This document shows positions 1 to 11,271 of a stretch of 64,000 nt of DNA, piece after piece; within the stretch, counting starts at the first letter, position 1, and the number at the start of each line of letters is the position of its first letter. This DNA comes from Rhizopus arrhizus (Eukaryota; Mucoromycota; Mucoromycetes; Mucorales; Rhizopodaceae): contig JAKZZE010000003.1 in assembly GCA_024220505.1 (NCBI GenBank), positions 620,001 through 684,000 of the forward strand, read 5' to 3'. The translations under genes were made by a program, and so were the position numbers. The notes under the pieces are model-generated. The model searched no databases. It saw only the letters and a list, made by a program, of their open reading frames with translations, and was not told where the DNA came from.

Positions 1-898
1 GAAATACAATGAGCGAAAAAAAAAAAAAAAAACGAGGGAGGAGGAAAAGCAAGTTAGAAGCTGATCTGGCTTACCCACATATCGATAACATAATACATTT
101 AGTGCAAAATTGATCCGTAAATGAATACAGAAAAAAAAAAATCGTATGACTTGAAAAATAACAGCAAAAGGGCTTGAATGTAATTTGAATAAGATACAGT
201 TAGCTTATATACTTTAAGATACAAGAAGTGACCTTAATGATTACTACAAAGCTCTTTGCTGAAAAAGAAATATATATATTATGATAATGCATTGATAGTA
301 AGCCATTCTTTATAGAATAAAGAAAAAAAAAATCTTGTAAGATGCCTATTTAAGCCATATCATTGTTTATCATTTGGGAGGGTTTAGTGAAAAAATTAGC
401 TTGTTTTTTTTTTTTTCTATCAGAATTAAAGGGTCCCCTTAGATGAGCTCATTCTACTTTCTGATTTATTAACCATATTAAGATTAAATTAATCGTCGGA
501 GGAAGTGTTCTATACTCTTTTATGTCGTGATAGGAAATCAAGATAAGCTTCTTTTTTTTTTTTAGGAACAGAAACTGTCACAGCCATACTGATACAAACA
601 CTCTTTCACTTGATGAGTATAGTTCTTTTATTTATTCATATCCTATCTAACTCTATTTTACTTACTTATAATGTATAGCTCTACTTTAATAGAACAGATA
701 TAATAAAGTTGATTGTGTAGTACTCGTGAGAACTAAATTCGGTATGAAGGGCAAGCTGAACGTGATTTTCTCTAGTTCCCCGATCCTTTACTAGAAAATA
801 AAATGCATCTGATTGGATAAAAATACGTCATTGGCGGAAGTGATATGCAGATACCAGTTTCCCTTTAAAGAAAAATTAAGGGGAACTTGAAAAAAGTT

Positions 899-910
899 TA
901 TATATAAATA
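899..910 (+). promoter_or_regulatory. TATA box of the small gene at 962
   Basis: A run of alternating T and A (TATATATAAATA) lies about 50-60 bases upstream of the ATG at 962. An A-rich leader lies between. Spacing and composition fit a core promoter for the short gene that follows. No experimental start site is available. Confidence 0.5.
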
Positions 911-961
911 CACCCACTTCTTTATTATTTTACAAGAAAAAAAAAAAAAGAAATAATAATC

Positions 962-1183
962 ATGATTGCTGCCATCCCTCGTACTGCTTCTATTGTTCTT
1001 GTTCCAGTTACATCATTCGCTGGTTATGCTACCTATGTTCGATCAACTGCTAAACCTGCTGAAGCTCACGTTGAATACATGAAGAATTATAAAACCCTTG
1101 ATGAATCAGTTCACAAGAAATGGAGACAAATCAACAATGGTCTTGGTCTTGTAGATGTTGGTCGCAGTGGTGGAGGTCTTTAA
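962..1183 (+). CDS. small basic protein with hydrophobic N-terminus, function unknown
   Basis: A single-exon frame of 73 residues starts at the first ATG after a TATA box and A-rich leader, and ends in TAA. Residues 2-25 are hydrophobic with an Arg at position 7 and could be a membrane anchor or mitochondrial-type leader. The rest is polar and basic, with a region around YMKNYKTLDESVHKKW and a glycine-rich end (GRSGGGL). Size and shape resemble small accessory subunits of fungal mitochondrial complexes, but I do not recognise a specific family. The good promoter context and an AATAAA-like signal about 80 bases after the stop make it more likely to be real than a chance frame. Confidence 0.6.
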   Translation: MIAAIPRTASIVLVPVTSFAGYATYVRSTAKPAEAHVEYMKNYKTLDESVHKKWRQINNGLGLVDVGRSGGGL

Positions 1184-2841
1184 ATTATTCCAATACACTT
1201 TTTTATTTCATGTTGCATATATTATATCCTTGGCTGGGTCCTATCACATCATATTGGCATAAATAAAAAGAATATTTATTCAATTATCCTTTACATTGAT
1301 ATCGTTTTCAATAAAATATTAAATTTTTTTTTAAAAAGCATAAAAACATGAATTATCCAATTGTGGGATCTGAATAATAGGTGGTTCTTCATAACAATAG
1401 TTATCTGAGTTTACATTAACTCATCTTGAAGTTACATGTACTTGTATAATGAGCAATCTGTCAATGATTAGTTTTTGGTGTATTTCATTTAGTAAAGTAT
1501 GTATAAAGTCGCTGTTTTGGATCAAACGACATCATTGTTGGACACCAACATTTTTTGCATCTTTTTAACTACAACATTTTACAAGTTGAGAGTTTATTGA
1601 TTTAAACATTCTATAAAACGAATTCTTAATGATATAAAGGAGAGTAACATCAAAAAATAGAAAATCACTCAAACATTAAATAAAAGATCAAATTGTACAG
1701 CAGATAAGCCTTAATAATGTAATATAGTTAATAATAGCCTGTTCTTGTGTTTGATAAGCAACGGCGAATTATACAATAATAAAAGAGAAGACATACTCAT
1801 GAGCTTGATCATTAAGTTTTATATAAAAATAAATAAAGATAATGCAACTACTGGCTATATCATCTGTGAGCCACTACTCTTTTTTCAATTTACATCCAAG
1901 TAACTTTTTTAATAGGCGGGTGAAGTTTATAATTTTGATCGAAACAAACCAGAGTACGCAAGATGAGAATTCAAATCTTTTGGCAAAAGCTTACCACTCA
2001 TTGCTAGATCACACGCTTGATGGTATTTATTGGCATTTGCTAATAATCTGATGTTGACATGGGATGAAATGGCAAAATGGATGATATGAAATTCTGCAGA
2101 AAATTATGAGTCTTTTCTGTCATGTCATTCAACGTTCTTGTACAGTATCTTGTTGATAATCAGTAATACAGTCATTCTATTTATATGTTTATGTTTAGTA
2201 CGACCAAAATAACACGGTTTTAACTGATTATGATATGACTCAATCTAGCTATTGGTAATGAAGACGTATCTTTTACTTAGTATAAACATATTTGTCTTTT
2301 TTATAATAACAATTGAACTTTTTCCTGTGATCTAGTCTCAAAAGAATCAAAACTGACAACGTAGACATTGTATTTAAAATAAATTTGGTTGTAGCATATG
2401 CTTGTATGCTCTTCATTGTAGAATTAATAACTTTGATACCTAATCTTATGTGCTTTTCTCATACTCTATCTGTATCTCAATTGTACAATAGTTATTAATT
2501 CAACAAATACTTTACGAATAGCGAATATCTCAATCTGGCTACAACAAATCATTATCTTTTTAATTGGAAGATTATTGTCAGCAGCGTCCTTTTTAGATCG
2601 TAATACTCACAACAGTAGACTAAAAATATAGTAAACACACTGACACTTTAATCCATCATTTGGTCTATGAATAGAGAGTATATGCTTTAGGAAAGCATAT
2701 GAATAAATGTAATATTTCAAATTAGGGAAAAAAAATAGGAAAAAGTATACTGCTTAAAAATTCATGCAAATGTTATTTTTCTTTTGTTATGCAAATTTGT
2801 ATTACTACACTAAAAAAATTATATTTTATTTTATTTATACA
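1184..2841. other. AT-rich intergenic region
   Basis: About 1.65 kb with no gene I can support. It holds AATAAA-like polyadenylation signals just after 1183 and an open stretch at 1842-2051 whose translation shows no family features. It may contain decayed repeat sequence. Confidence 0.5.
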
Positions 2842-3886
2842 TTAAGCAGAAATGAATTTCTTCATGTTTTCAAGCCATTGAACATATTCCTTTTGTTCTT
2901 TGTATTCAACATAATCAGGCAAGAAGTTAGCCAATGCAGAGTTAATACCACGTTCTTCAAGGAAACGTTCATAAAGTTGTTGAAGGTTCTAAATTAAATG
3001 TTTTAGTAAATAAGGTAAATATTAGTAGAGTTATATACCTCATCTAATTCAGAGAATTGAGGGCCAATGTAGAGACCACGTCTTTGCCAATCAGATTCAG
3101 CAGATTGATCGTTAGCCAACTTGTTATCCTTATAATACATGACACTTTCAATAGCAATTTCACCATCTTGAGCAACTGTATCAATGGTTACAGCACCTTG
3201 ACCTTCCTAAAGTACTATTTATTATTTATGCTTTAATGTATATTTCATTATTTGCCTTTTCAATGGTAACAGATGCACGAACAGGGAAAGATACAGGTTC
3301 ATCTCCGTCTTCAATATTTTCGGGCTCAATCATATCGTCTTCAGGAAGGAAGCTTTCAGGAGGTGTATTGTTGATATCAGAAATAGAAAACAAGATACGA
3401 ATTCTAATAATGCGTGTTTTTAGTTTTCATAAACTTCTTCATATTTATCCCTTTTACTTTTCATTTCCAAAAGTACGTGTAAGGCTTACTTCATCAACAC
3501 CAGACTTATCTTCAATCTATACAATTCATTAAATTTTACCCATTTTCTTTTCACAAAAGCGATACTTTACCTTGAAAGAATTAGCTTCCAAGAACTCTTT
3601 GATAAATTCGGGCTCAGGTTCTTCATTGGATTTTTCATATTGAAATTCTTCATCCAACTTGTGAACCAAGTCAGCATCAACTATGTTTACTATAAGAAGA
3701 AGGAAACAAAAGACAGAATTCATTTTTACCTGCACCAGTTCCCATACGAACAAAGGTAGTAGAGAAAGAACGAGTAGCTTGGAAAGCGGGAACTACTCGA
3801 GACGTGACTTTAGGAGTAATGACAGCCTTGATAGCATTGGGACGAGCAATAGCACGAAGAGAAGCACGGAAAAGTTGAGAAGCCAT
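2842..3886 (-). CDS. MAM33: mitochondrial acidic matrix protein, Mam33/p32 family
   Basis: Mam33/p32 (gC1qBP, SUAPRGA1) proteins are acidic, doughnut-shaped trimers of the mitochondrial matrix linked to mitochondrial ribosome and translation function. Six exons can be read: 3886-3730, 3680-3571, 3516-3458, 3403-3256, 3206-3039 and 2988-2842. They give 262 residues, the usual family size. The N-terminus is rich in Arg, Ser and Ala and lacks acidic residues, as expected for a mitochondrial presequence. Family signatures are the acidic helix DLVHKLDEE followed by EPEPEFIKEFLE, a central beta region with FSISDINNTPPE, and the C-terminal helix NLQQLYERFLEERGI ending in ENMKKFISA. The fourth intron appears to use a GC donor (AAG|GCAAAT), which keeps frame with EGQGAVTIDT. 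The other introns are GT-AG. The family assignment is firm; exact exon edges are read by eye. Confidence 0.9.
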
Positions 3887-4947
3887 TGTGATGTGAACAA
3901 TAAAAAAAAAAAAAGAAAAAAGAAAATTTCCTGCTTTTGACAGGGCTGTTTTTTTTTCTATGATTCTAGAAACGCGGTTTGTTCTTTATGTAAAAAGCAA
4001 GTCACTGGATACATGTTTTTCCGTTTTGTCAAGACTAAACTGCTTGCAGAAATAATAAGGATTAATAGCCATTGAAAGCTATATCAATATTTCACTAAGA
4101 TTATTTAAGCTTTTTATTTGATGATAGCTTCAAAAGTCCAAGGAAGCAAAGGAAAAGTCTACAAAATAAAACTATCATTATTTGGTAATGAAAAGAATCA
4201 GTACCTTTACTCATCATCCTCTTTGTATTCATCAAAGAAAATCTATTGTATTCTTTTTTTTTTTTTTTCTTTCTTACCTGTAAGTGGATGGTAAAGCGTA
4301 TTGATCGTCAAGCTGAGAAAATTTCATGCCTGAATTAACTTGTTTACTTTTTTCATACTATGTCTTATACTTTTTGCTTTGTTTTGCTTGTATTTTATCT
4401 TGAGTGAATTATATTATAACCTACAATGATGGACCACTAAGTTGACTCATATTCTTCTATTAATAATGGAATAAAATCACAACATTTTGCGTATTTATAA
4501 TTTTTAATATGAACACAAATGTTATTTATTCTATTCCTTGTAGTCTAGTATAGAGGAAATGATATGAATGAAGGACAACCAACCTAACGAACTAAACAAA
4601 AACATACGAGTTCCAATTTGGTATTACCCTCTTAAATAACATTGAGAGCACTGCGTCAAAATGAAGTTAATCTATTAGATAACAATATTTGTACTATGCA
4701 GATGGTTAAATGTTAAGTGTCATTATGCAGATCTTTACATAACTTCATATAGCACTTGCTCCCCATTCACCAGTCTATTCTGGTAGATGACATACATATT
4801 AATAGGTCTACATTTCCATATATTCACATTATTAATCTTTAATGAAGCCTAGTCGCTATGCAATGATTATTTTTGGAACACAGTAGACATTATAAACGTT
4901 CACTACATATAGTCGTGCCAAAGAACGTGCTTTTTATAATATATGAA
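3887..4947. other. intergenic region
   Basis: It includes the A/T-rich promoter side of the Mam33 gene and about 1 kb of AT-rich sequence. A 4120-4330 minus-strand stretch has plausible splice-like signals and a short ATG frame, but no coherent protein could be assembled. Otherwise I see nothing. Confidence 0.4.
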
Positions 4948-5051
4948 TGTATGATCTTATTTAAATAAACTTGTATTTTATTTTAATCATGATCTTGTAT
5001 TAAGACTTGTGTTTATCAATGTCAACTACAATCGGTTACTGTTCTACAACA
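4948..5051 (-). repeat. terminal fragment of an LTR family
   Basis: This stretch is a near match, in reverse orientation, to the first about 100 bases of the LTRs at 14627-15137 and 57362-57928. Shared blocks include TACAAGATCAT (reversed) and the terminal TGTTGTAGAACAGTAAC (reversed). It stops at the expected LTR end (CTACAACA at 5044-5051). The rest of the LTR is not recognisable, so this is a truncated solo fragment with about 10-15 percent divergence by eye. Confidence 0.7.
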
Positions 5052-5221
5052 TACTCGGAGGAAAAAACTGATGCAAATCTATGAATTATGTCTAACTTCA
5101 TAGTACGTACTTCTATTGTCTATTACAATAGTTTGCTTCTATGAAACTTTTTAATTTTTAATAAAAAAATCTTTATTTATTCTGTAATGAGATCAAGTTG
5201 TATATACACAAATAATCTTAA

Positions 5222-6444
5222 TTATTTTTGCTGCTTTAATTCTTCAAAAGGAAACAAATTCCCAAATTTAAAGTGTTGAACAACAGGCACTTTTTTCAAT
5301 ACCTCAGCAATAAACATTTTTGTCATGCCTGTGTTGACTTTGTTCCATGACAAAAGGGATGCAATATCATTCAACATAGGTGAATGCTCAAAAAATGGTC
5401 CTCGTTTAACCTATTCTCTTTTGTTAAAATGAAACCTCAAAGAGTACTCCTATTTTTACCTCCAAAATGTATTGAATACATCGAAAGTACATGTATTCAT
5501 TTGAAAAATGGTTGACTGTATCTCTATTCAATATTGATTTTGGCTTCAACATTGGGTGATCTATGTACAGTTTAATGGATATAATGCAAATAAAATGCTT
5601 TCTCCCTATTTTTTACCAACTAACTGAGAGCTCCCCCATACATAAGGTAAGAATTGATGATCATCCAAACCCCATACTCCGTGACTACCAGCAGGTTCTA
5701 ATGAATAGGTCTTTTGTATCTTACGAACTAATTCTAGGTATCTTTTGAGCAACTTAGTTTTACGCATAAAAGTGCTATACAATAATATAATACCTCACAA
5801 ATATTCTTGTAACAACAGCTTGATAATCATCCTCAGTAAATCCTCCTAATAAAGCAATTCCAGCTAACCATGCAACAAAGCTTAATTCATGACCTGATCC
5901 ATAATCAATTCTTGTATCATTTCCAAAACTGTTACAAAAATACTCTCTTAATTCCGACATAGCTTTATGCAAAGGTTCTGGCAAAATAGTTTCCAATAGT
6001 TGTGTAGAGTGCTATTTTCCTCGTCAAAAGTTAATGTATATATATATATAAAATTATTTGTTATTATTACCTGTCTTAACTGCTCCATCCATTGTCTAAA
6101 TGCTTTATTACCAAATCTCTGTGGGTTCTCTAATGGTGGAAAATCGTTTAACCAGGAATCTAACTTGTCAAGCATTTCCAAAATACGTCGTGTTTGCTAT
6201 AGTGAAAACTTTAGATCCAAGAATTATATTTTCATTGAAATTTTACAGGTGAAATGCGACAAGGATCTGAAATTTGTTTTTTGTGAACACTTTCATTTAA
6301 TAGTGCAATAAAGGTCATGATCCTATCAAATGCTTGAGATCTAGAAAAGATTTCAATATCTTTTTGCTCATGTATGCGACGGATTGGTTCAACAGCCTGG
6401 TAAGATTCATATATATTTGGCAATGAAGGTATTTTTCTAAGCAT
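5222..6444 (-). CDS. PP2A phosphatase activator (PTPA/Rrd family)
   Basis: PTPA proteins (yeast Rrd1/Rrd2) are peptidyl-prolyl isomerase-like chaperones that activate PP2A-type catalytic subunits and act in TOR-related signalling. Exon 1 (6444-6247) begins [18 protein letters not shown]. Exon 2 (6196-6071) carries [13 protein letters not shown] and [10 protein letters not shown]. Exon 3 starts at 6011 and carries the hallmark [15 protein letters not shown]. The next exon has [10 protein letters not shown] and [19 protein letters not shown], the conserved active-site region. The last exon ends [10 protein letters not shown] at a TAA at 5222-5224. The third intron seems to use a GTGAGG donor directly after IF, since the nearby GTATTA donor would bring in a stop. 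The gene lies head-to-tail behind the Bfr1 gene, about 250 bases downstream. All family blocks are present, so it looks intact. Confidence 0.93.
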
Positions 6445-6692
6445 CTTGAAAAAGGAAAAGAAGAAAAGAAATAGTAATCAAACATATGACGTCGAGAAAA
6501 TTATTTTTCAACACCAATGTAAATTTAGGAACTTGAGGTTTATTTACAGTTTCAATTTACTAAAGAAAATTCGTTATTACAGGCTAAATGAAATACATAT
6601 CCACTTTCTTTATTATCCAAATGAAAATGAAACTTTTTTATTTTATTATTACACATGGTATTCTTTCTATTTGTTTTAATGGTAATACACAT

Positions 6693-8219
6693 TTAAGATT
6701 CTTCCTCCTTGTTTCCTTCCTTTTCTTCTTCTTCAGCCTTTAATATGGCTTGAATGCGTTCTTCGGCCTTCTTCTTATTGGCTTCTGTAACTTTGGGTTG
6801 TTCTTTGATAAAGTATTCTTTACGTTCTTTTAATTTTTGAATAGTAGCAGGAATTTCAGAAATCTTTGTAGGTACGGTCACCTTGATATCAAAAAAGGCC
6901 TCCATAGTAGAAAGAGGTAACTTAAGAGCATCAGACTTCTTGCCTTCCTTAGCAGTAGATTCTTTGCTTTTGTTTTGCTTTTTTTTATTTCCACCAGCAA
7001 AGAAGACATCATCATCACGCTTCTTGATCACCATACCTTCAAATGCATTCTCAATCTCATTTACAATAGCACCAGAGGCAGTGTCGTTTTTGCTACCAGA
7101 AGAAGTGAAGCTTTCCAAAAATATAGCAAGGTTATCACAAAGGGCAATCTCATTTTCAAAAGCAGGCAAGGAGGCCAATTCAAGTTCTTGCTTGGCAGCC
7201 TCTTGACGCTTTTCATTTTCTTCCTGAACCTTACGAAGCTGTTCTTGCTCCTTTTTGTACTCACGCAACTTGCGAACAAAGGTGTAGTATTCATCGTTAT
7301 TCTTGCGGTGTTCATCACGAAGTGTACGAAGCTTGGTGTATTTTTCATCTAATAACCCCTTAAGACGAGAACGTTCGTCATAAAGTTTATTACGAGCCTC
7401 ACGCTGCTTGTTTTGATCGCCCTGAATTTCCTTGAATTCAGCATCAAGTTGTTCATAGCGATCGCTTAACTTCTTGGCCTCGGAGTCATCAATATTCTTT
7501 TTGAGTTCATCATAGATGGCTCTTTCTCTATTGATCTCAGTTTGTTGTTGATCAATGTCTTCAAAAGAAAGACGGTTACGCTTCAATAATGAAATTTCTT
7601 GAAGCATCTATCCAAATCTTTTAGTCTTCACATACATGAACAACTCTTTATTATGTACCTTTTTTTCCTCAACAATTCTTACGCCTGCCTCAATCTTTCT
7701 TTCAAGTTCACTACATACACCTTTTATCAGTTGATTAATAACTATAAACTAGGAAAAAACATACGCAATACGATCATCTACTTCTTCAGTACTCTTGTAA
7801 GGAATTTTACTTTGAAAGCTTTTAACAACAGAGACCTTAATAATAAAAAGTTGGAAAAAATAACAAAACGATTCTCTCCTTCTTTATGTACCTTCTTTCT
7901 AATAGAGTCATTTAAAGCATCCAATTGTTCATAAACAGCTTTGCGACTCTTTTTAAGTTCAGCTTGTTTATCACGAATCTCGACTAATTCACTCTTGATC
8001 TCTTCACGACGAGAATTATCTCCTTTAGCAGGTAACTTACTAATCTTTTCCTTCACTACATCCTATTTGACTGTTACTATTATATGTTGAATAAATACAA
8101 AAGCTTACAAATTGTTTTTGAAGTTTTTCAATGGAAGCATTAACGCCTTCAATTGTTTTTTTAAACTCTTCTTCGTTTGGTTTCTTAACATGGTCAGGAA
8201 GAACAGGAGGACTACTCAT
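6693..8219 (-). CDS. BFR1: Bfr1-like coiled-coil mRNP protein
   Basis: Bfr1 (brefeldin A resistance; nuclear segregation protein) is a coiled-coil protein that associates with polysomes and mRNP complexes at the ER. Five exons are seen. The first begins MSSPPVLPDHVKKPNEEEF at 8219. The second (from about 8061) carries REEIKSELVEIRDKQAELKK. Two short exons carry VSVVKSFQSKIPYKSTEEVD and ELERKIEAGVRIVEEKK. A long last exon from 7607 carries LLKRNRLSFEDID and a long charged heptad region, followed by a Lys-rich linker (about 7000-6950) and the C-terminal block TVPTKISEIPATIQKLKE. Total length is near 450 residues, typical for the family. It is highly charged with no membrane segment. The C-terminus is acidic. 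Confidence 0.88.
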
Positions 8220-9269
8220 CTTATATATGAAAGGAATAGAATGGAAAAGAAAAAAAAAATGAAAACCTTAATTGTATTTAAATTATTTAAATGCCAGTAG
8301 CCAATCTTATCTCACTAAGCCACGTCCCCCTTTCCTATGTTGATAAAAAAGGATCCTCTTATAAAGCAAAAGTCGTTTAGCGACTTGACACATGTGGTCT
8401 TGATAATTTAGGTATTATTTCAATGTCACGCTCAACAATTAAAATGTCTTTTTCACTTTAATAAAATAGTAAGAGATTTATTAGAGCAAATCACAACGCA
8501 AATCATTATTTTTTTTTTGTAATTGCTGTAGCTTTATCTTAGGAATGGGTCGAACTGACATAAGCATTAAGCATAAAGGTACTTGAGCATTCAAAAGAAA
8601 TGTAAAATAAAATCTGTCACTTCAATTTTGAAACATAATGATTACGATAAAGAGCATGTATCATATTTAAATATGTTCGGCCCTAATAATTAAGCTTTCT
8701 GTATTTAAATAGTTTTGAAAATTTACTAAAAACGGTTGTACGTTTAAACTAAATATTTTATTTACAGGCTTAAATGAGTACGCGACGTTTCAAAGCACCA
8801 TAATTGCCCAAGCCAGATCAAATAGGATGTAAAAGAAGCTAAAAAATCTCTTATGGGAGCAAGGGCAAAAAAAGAAATTAAATGCGGAATGAGGGAAAAG
8901 CGTGTCATAGACATTAGTGTGAGGTTGGCTGACGATGTTGGCGGATCTTTTTATGTAAAGTAGGTAGTTAAGTTCATAAAGGATGGTGCAAGCAGTTGGA
9001 TGAACATGTTAGGTATTTATCCACAGAGTCTATACATGGTCAAGGATATGTCTTGTGCGGTACTTGTATGATGGGGCAAGATCATACGACGCTAAGTCGT
9101 CGATGTCAATAAGGCCAGACTGGACAAAGAAGTTGACAACAATATTGTAAATGGAAGTCCTGAATCGCTGCAGGGCAGCACAGATTCTATGGAGAAATAC
9201 TTCGCGAGCACGTTGTACTTTACAGTCAATGGGTTCATTAACAACAGTAGAGTCGCGAATGATTGATCA
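8220..9269. other. intergenic region with decayed repeat sequence
   Basis: 8220-8760 is the AT-rich promoter side of the Bfr1 gene. From about 8770 base composition changes to more G-rich and mixed sequence, which continues into the remnant at 9270-9960. Minus-strand translation gives short coding-like pieces (for example around 9150-9200, with a run like LHRICAALQRFRTSIYNIV) interrupted by stops. I read this as the decayed part of a mobile or duplicated gene. Confidence 0.4.
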
Positions 9270-9960
9270 TTATTGCATACACTTGCATCACTCTTAATCC
9301 TTATATTCTTTGATGAGCTTTAATAAACATTAAAATTTTCATCCATAAAAAAAAACTAGTTTCACCGCTTTTGCTAATTGCTGCTGTTGTCAAAGAGCTA
9401 TGTGCTCCGTCTACTCTAGCTACTTGCAATGGATTCCTTGCCATCGTCTTATCCACTGTTTTCGCGACTAGAGCATGATACGGCTTTTGGCATGTAACTT
9501 TCCCCAAAAAGATCACATTATCCTCTGGCGACTCTGCTATCGAAAACTTGCAACGAAAAACCGCATCCTTGCACTTATTCCTCAATATTTTATGGAATCT
9601 ACGAGTGTTTATAAGGTGCTATCGAAATAGACAGTCATTTTCTTGGGAATGTTCTAAAAAATGACAATTTTGGCAAACTGCGACTTGAAGTTTTTTACTG
9701 TTCTCTTTCTCCCTCTCGCTGGAAACTATACTGGGCCTAGATGCTTAACTTCTGAATATACATCCTGGGCTTTCTGTAACTAGCCAAGATCTAATCGCTT
9801 GTATAAATCTCCCTCTGACAACTTCATTGGTGTCATATCTTTGCCTTCAACCGTTCTGGCCAAATGAAGTAGTCGCTCGTGATGTCTATACCCTTCATCG
9901 TATGCACTAAGAAATTACTTCAAGAAATTAATTTGTTCTAAAAAATTTGTTTATATTTCT
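9270..9960 (-). pseudogene. decayed coding remnant of unknown, probably repeat-associated, family
   Basis: The minus strand holds an uninterrupted piece from 9585 to 9301 with motifs SPEDNVIFLGKVTCQKPY and ARVDGAHSSLTTAAI. A second piece in another frame at about 9910-9790 reads YRHHERLLHLARTVEGKDMT. Stops and frame changes separate them. Cys residues are scattered, not in a recognisable finger. The composition differs from neighbouring intergenic DNA, and the 3' end carries a short sequence repeated at 27.5 kb, which suggests a dispersed family. I cannot name the protein. No complete gene can be built. Confidence 0.5.
9278..9338 (+). repeat. dispersed about 60-bp repeat, copy 1
   Basis: The block containing CATCACTCTTAATCCTTAT and AAACATTAAAATTTTCAT is found again, inverted, at 27533-27591 with a few mismatches. 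Here it overlaps the 3' end of the minus-strand coding remnant. Confidence 0.7.
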
Positions 9961-10325
9961 AATAATACATGTACTATTGACACTTGATTAAAATATTATT
10001 CACAAAAAAAAAGAGCCATGTATGCTCTTGCTATTAAACATACATATACTTGTGATGAATGTGTATATAGTTGGCTGTTTGTTCTTATTTTTGTATTAAA
10101 TTATTAGGATAATACATTATGTGAAATGGCAAACTTTTATCTTTACAGGTCGTATCTGAGCAACTGGAAATGATCAAGCTTCGTTAACTGTGAAAGTCGA
10201 ATGAAATTAACAAATGAAGAGAATATTCTAGTTATAAGAGAGCTAATTAAATTCTTGAGTAGTAGTTTATATATTATATAACATTTATCAATACGTTTTA
10301 TACATGATTTTTTTTAATCTATAGT
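9961..10325. other. AT-rich intergenic region downstream of RER1
   Basis: About 360 bases of AT-rich sequence with no coding signal. It contains the 3' flank of the Rer1-like gene. Confidence 0.4.
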
Positions 10326-11058
10326 TTAAACTCTTCTTCTGTTGTTATAACTCTTTTTTCCTAAATCAAATGGAATGTACTTGTATTTGATCATATGATT
10401 AATTTGTCTACGCATCGTTAAACCAAACAAGATGATAAAGTACATCAATAAAATTGGCCAAAAAACGGGGACATCAAACAGGCGAAAGAATGTACAGAAA
10501 AGTGAAACTATGGCTGCTTTTGTAACAGAGTACCTATATTTGTTTAATTCAGTATTTATTATGGTGATTTAATGTTGCTTACCAGAACTTGAATTCAGGA
10601 AGACGACGAATGAACGGTTTGAATTCTTCATCATTCTTTAAAGGTAAGGCAGGACCTTCCTCCATTTCACTGTCTTGTGTATCAAGTTCAACAGAAGGAT
10701 CAAATTTAGGTGTTAAGAATGCCAAAAATAAATTCAACATGTAAATTCCTAAAGCATATCTATGAAAAAAATTTGAGTATCTAATCAAATGTACACAAAA
10801 AAAGAGTCCTACGCAATAATGTACCATCCCTCAGCATAGATTACACGCGTTGTGAATAATAGTAACAATGCAACCGTACCAGTCCAGCGATAAGGTGCAA
10901 AAGGTGTAATCTGATCCAGCACTTGCTGAAATCTCTAAATACATAATGAATACAACGGCTGCCATATCCACTTTAGTATATTTTACTCTTTCTATTTGTG
11001 ATTTTTGAGCTGATATGCTTGAGCTTGTATTTTCTGATTCACCAAAATCGTTCAACAT
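10326..11058 (-). CDS. RER1: Rer1-like Golgi-to-ER retrieval receptor
   Basis: Rer1 is a four-span membrane protein of the early Golgi that returns ER membrane proteins by COPI vesicles. Four exons give about 189 residues, against 188 in yeast. Exon 1 ends QKSQIER. Exon 2 reads [17 protein letters not shown] and includes [11 protein letters not shown]. Exon 3 begins [21 protein letters not shown] and ends RRLPEFKFW. Exon 4 reads [30 protein letters not shown] and [16 protein letters not shown], then a basic tail. Joins restore codons at each intron. The ATG at 11058 (MLNDFGES) was chosen because family N-termini are short and acidic. An in-frame ATG at 11112 would add a hydrophobic stretch not usual here. 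Confidence 0.94.
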
Positions 11059-11271
11059 TATTGGATGGAAAACAAACAGAACAAGTGAAAGAAAAAATGT
11101 TTGTGTTGACAAAAATACGCGTTACACTAACTATGTAAAGTGAGAAAAAAGGTTTATTGTGTGAATTATAAATAAAAAAGTCCAAGCTTTTAGGTATTGA
11201 GGGAAAGAGAAGGGGGAGCGAGTAGGATATTAAAGGTGTTAATTATACAAAAAATTTCTAAATGGAAATTA

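Noticed and set aside
1842..2051. 69-codon plus-strand frame in the first spacer
   Set aside because: No promoter, no splice context and no recognisable pattern; typical of chance frames in AT-rich DNA.
4100..4335. Minus-strand short gene starting MKFSQLDDQYALPSTYR with possible introns
   Set aside because: Splice-like sites exist, but each combination gives a different short peptide of 36-60 residues. None resembles a family and no frame is favoured.
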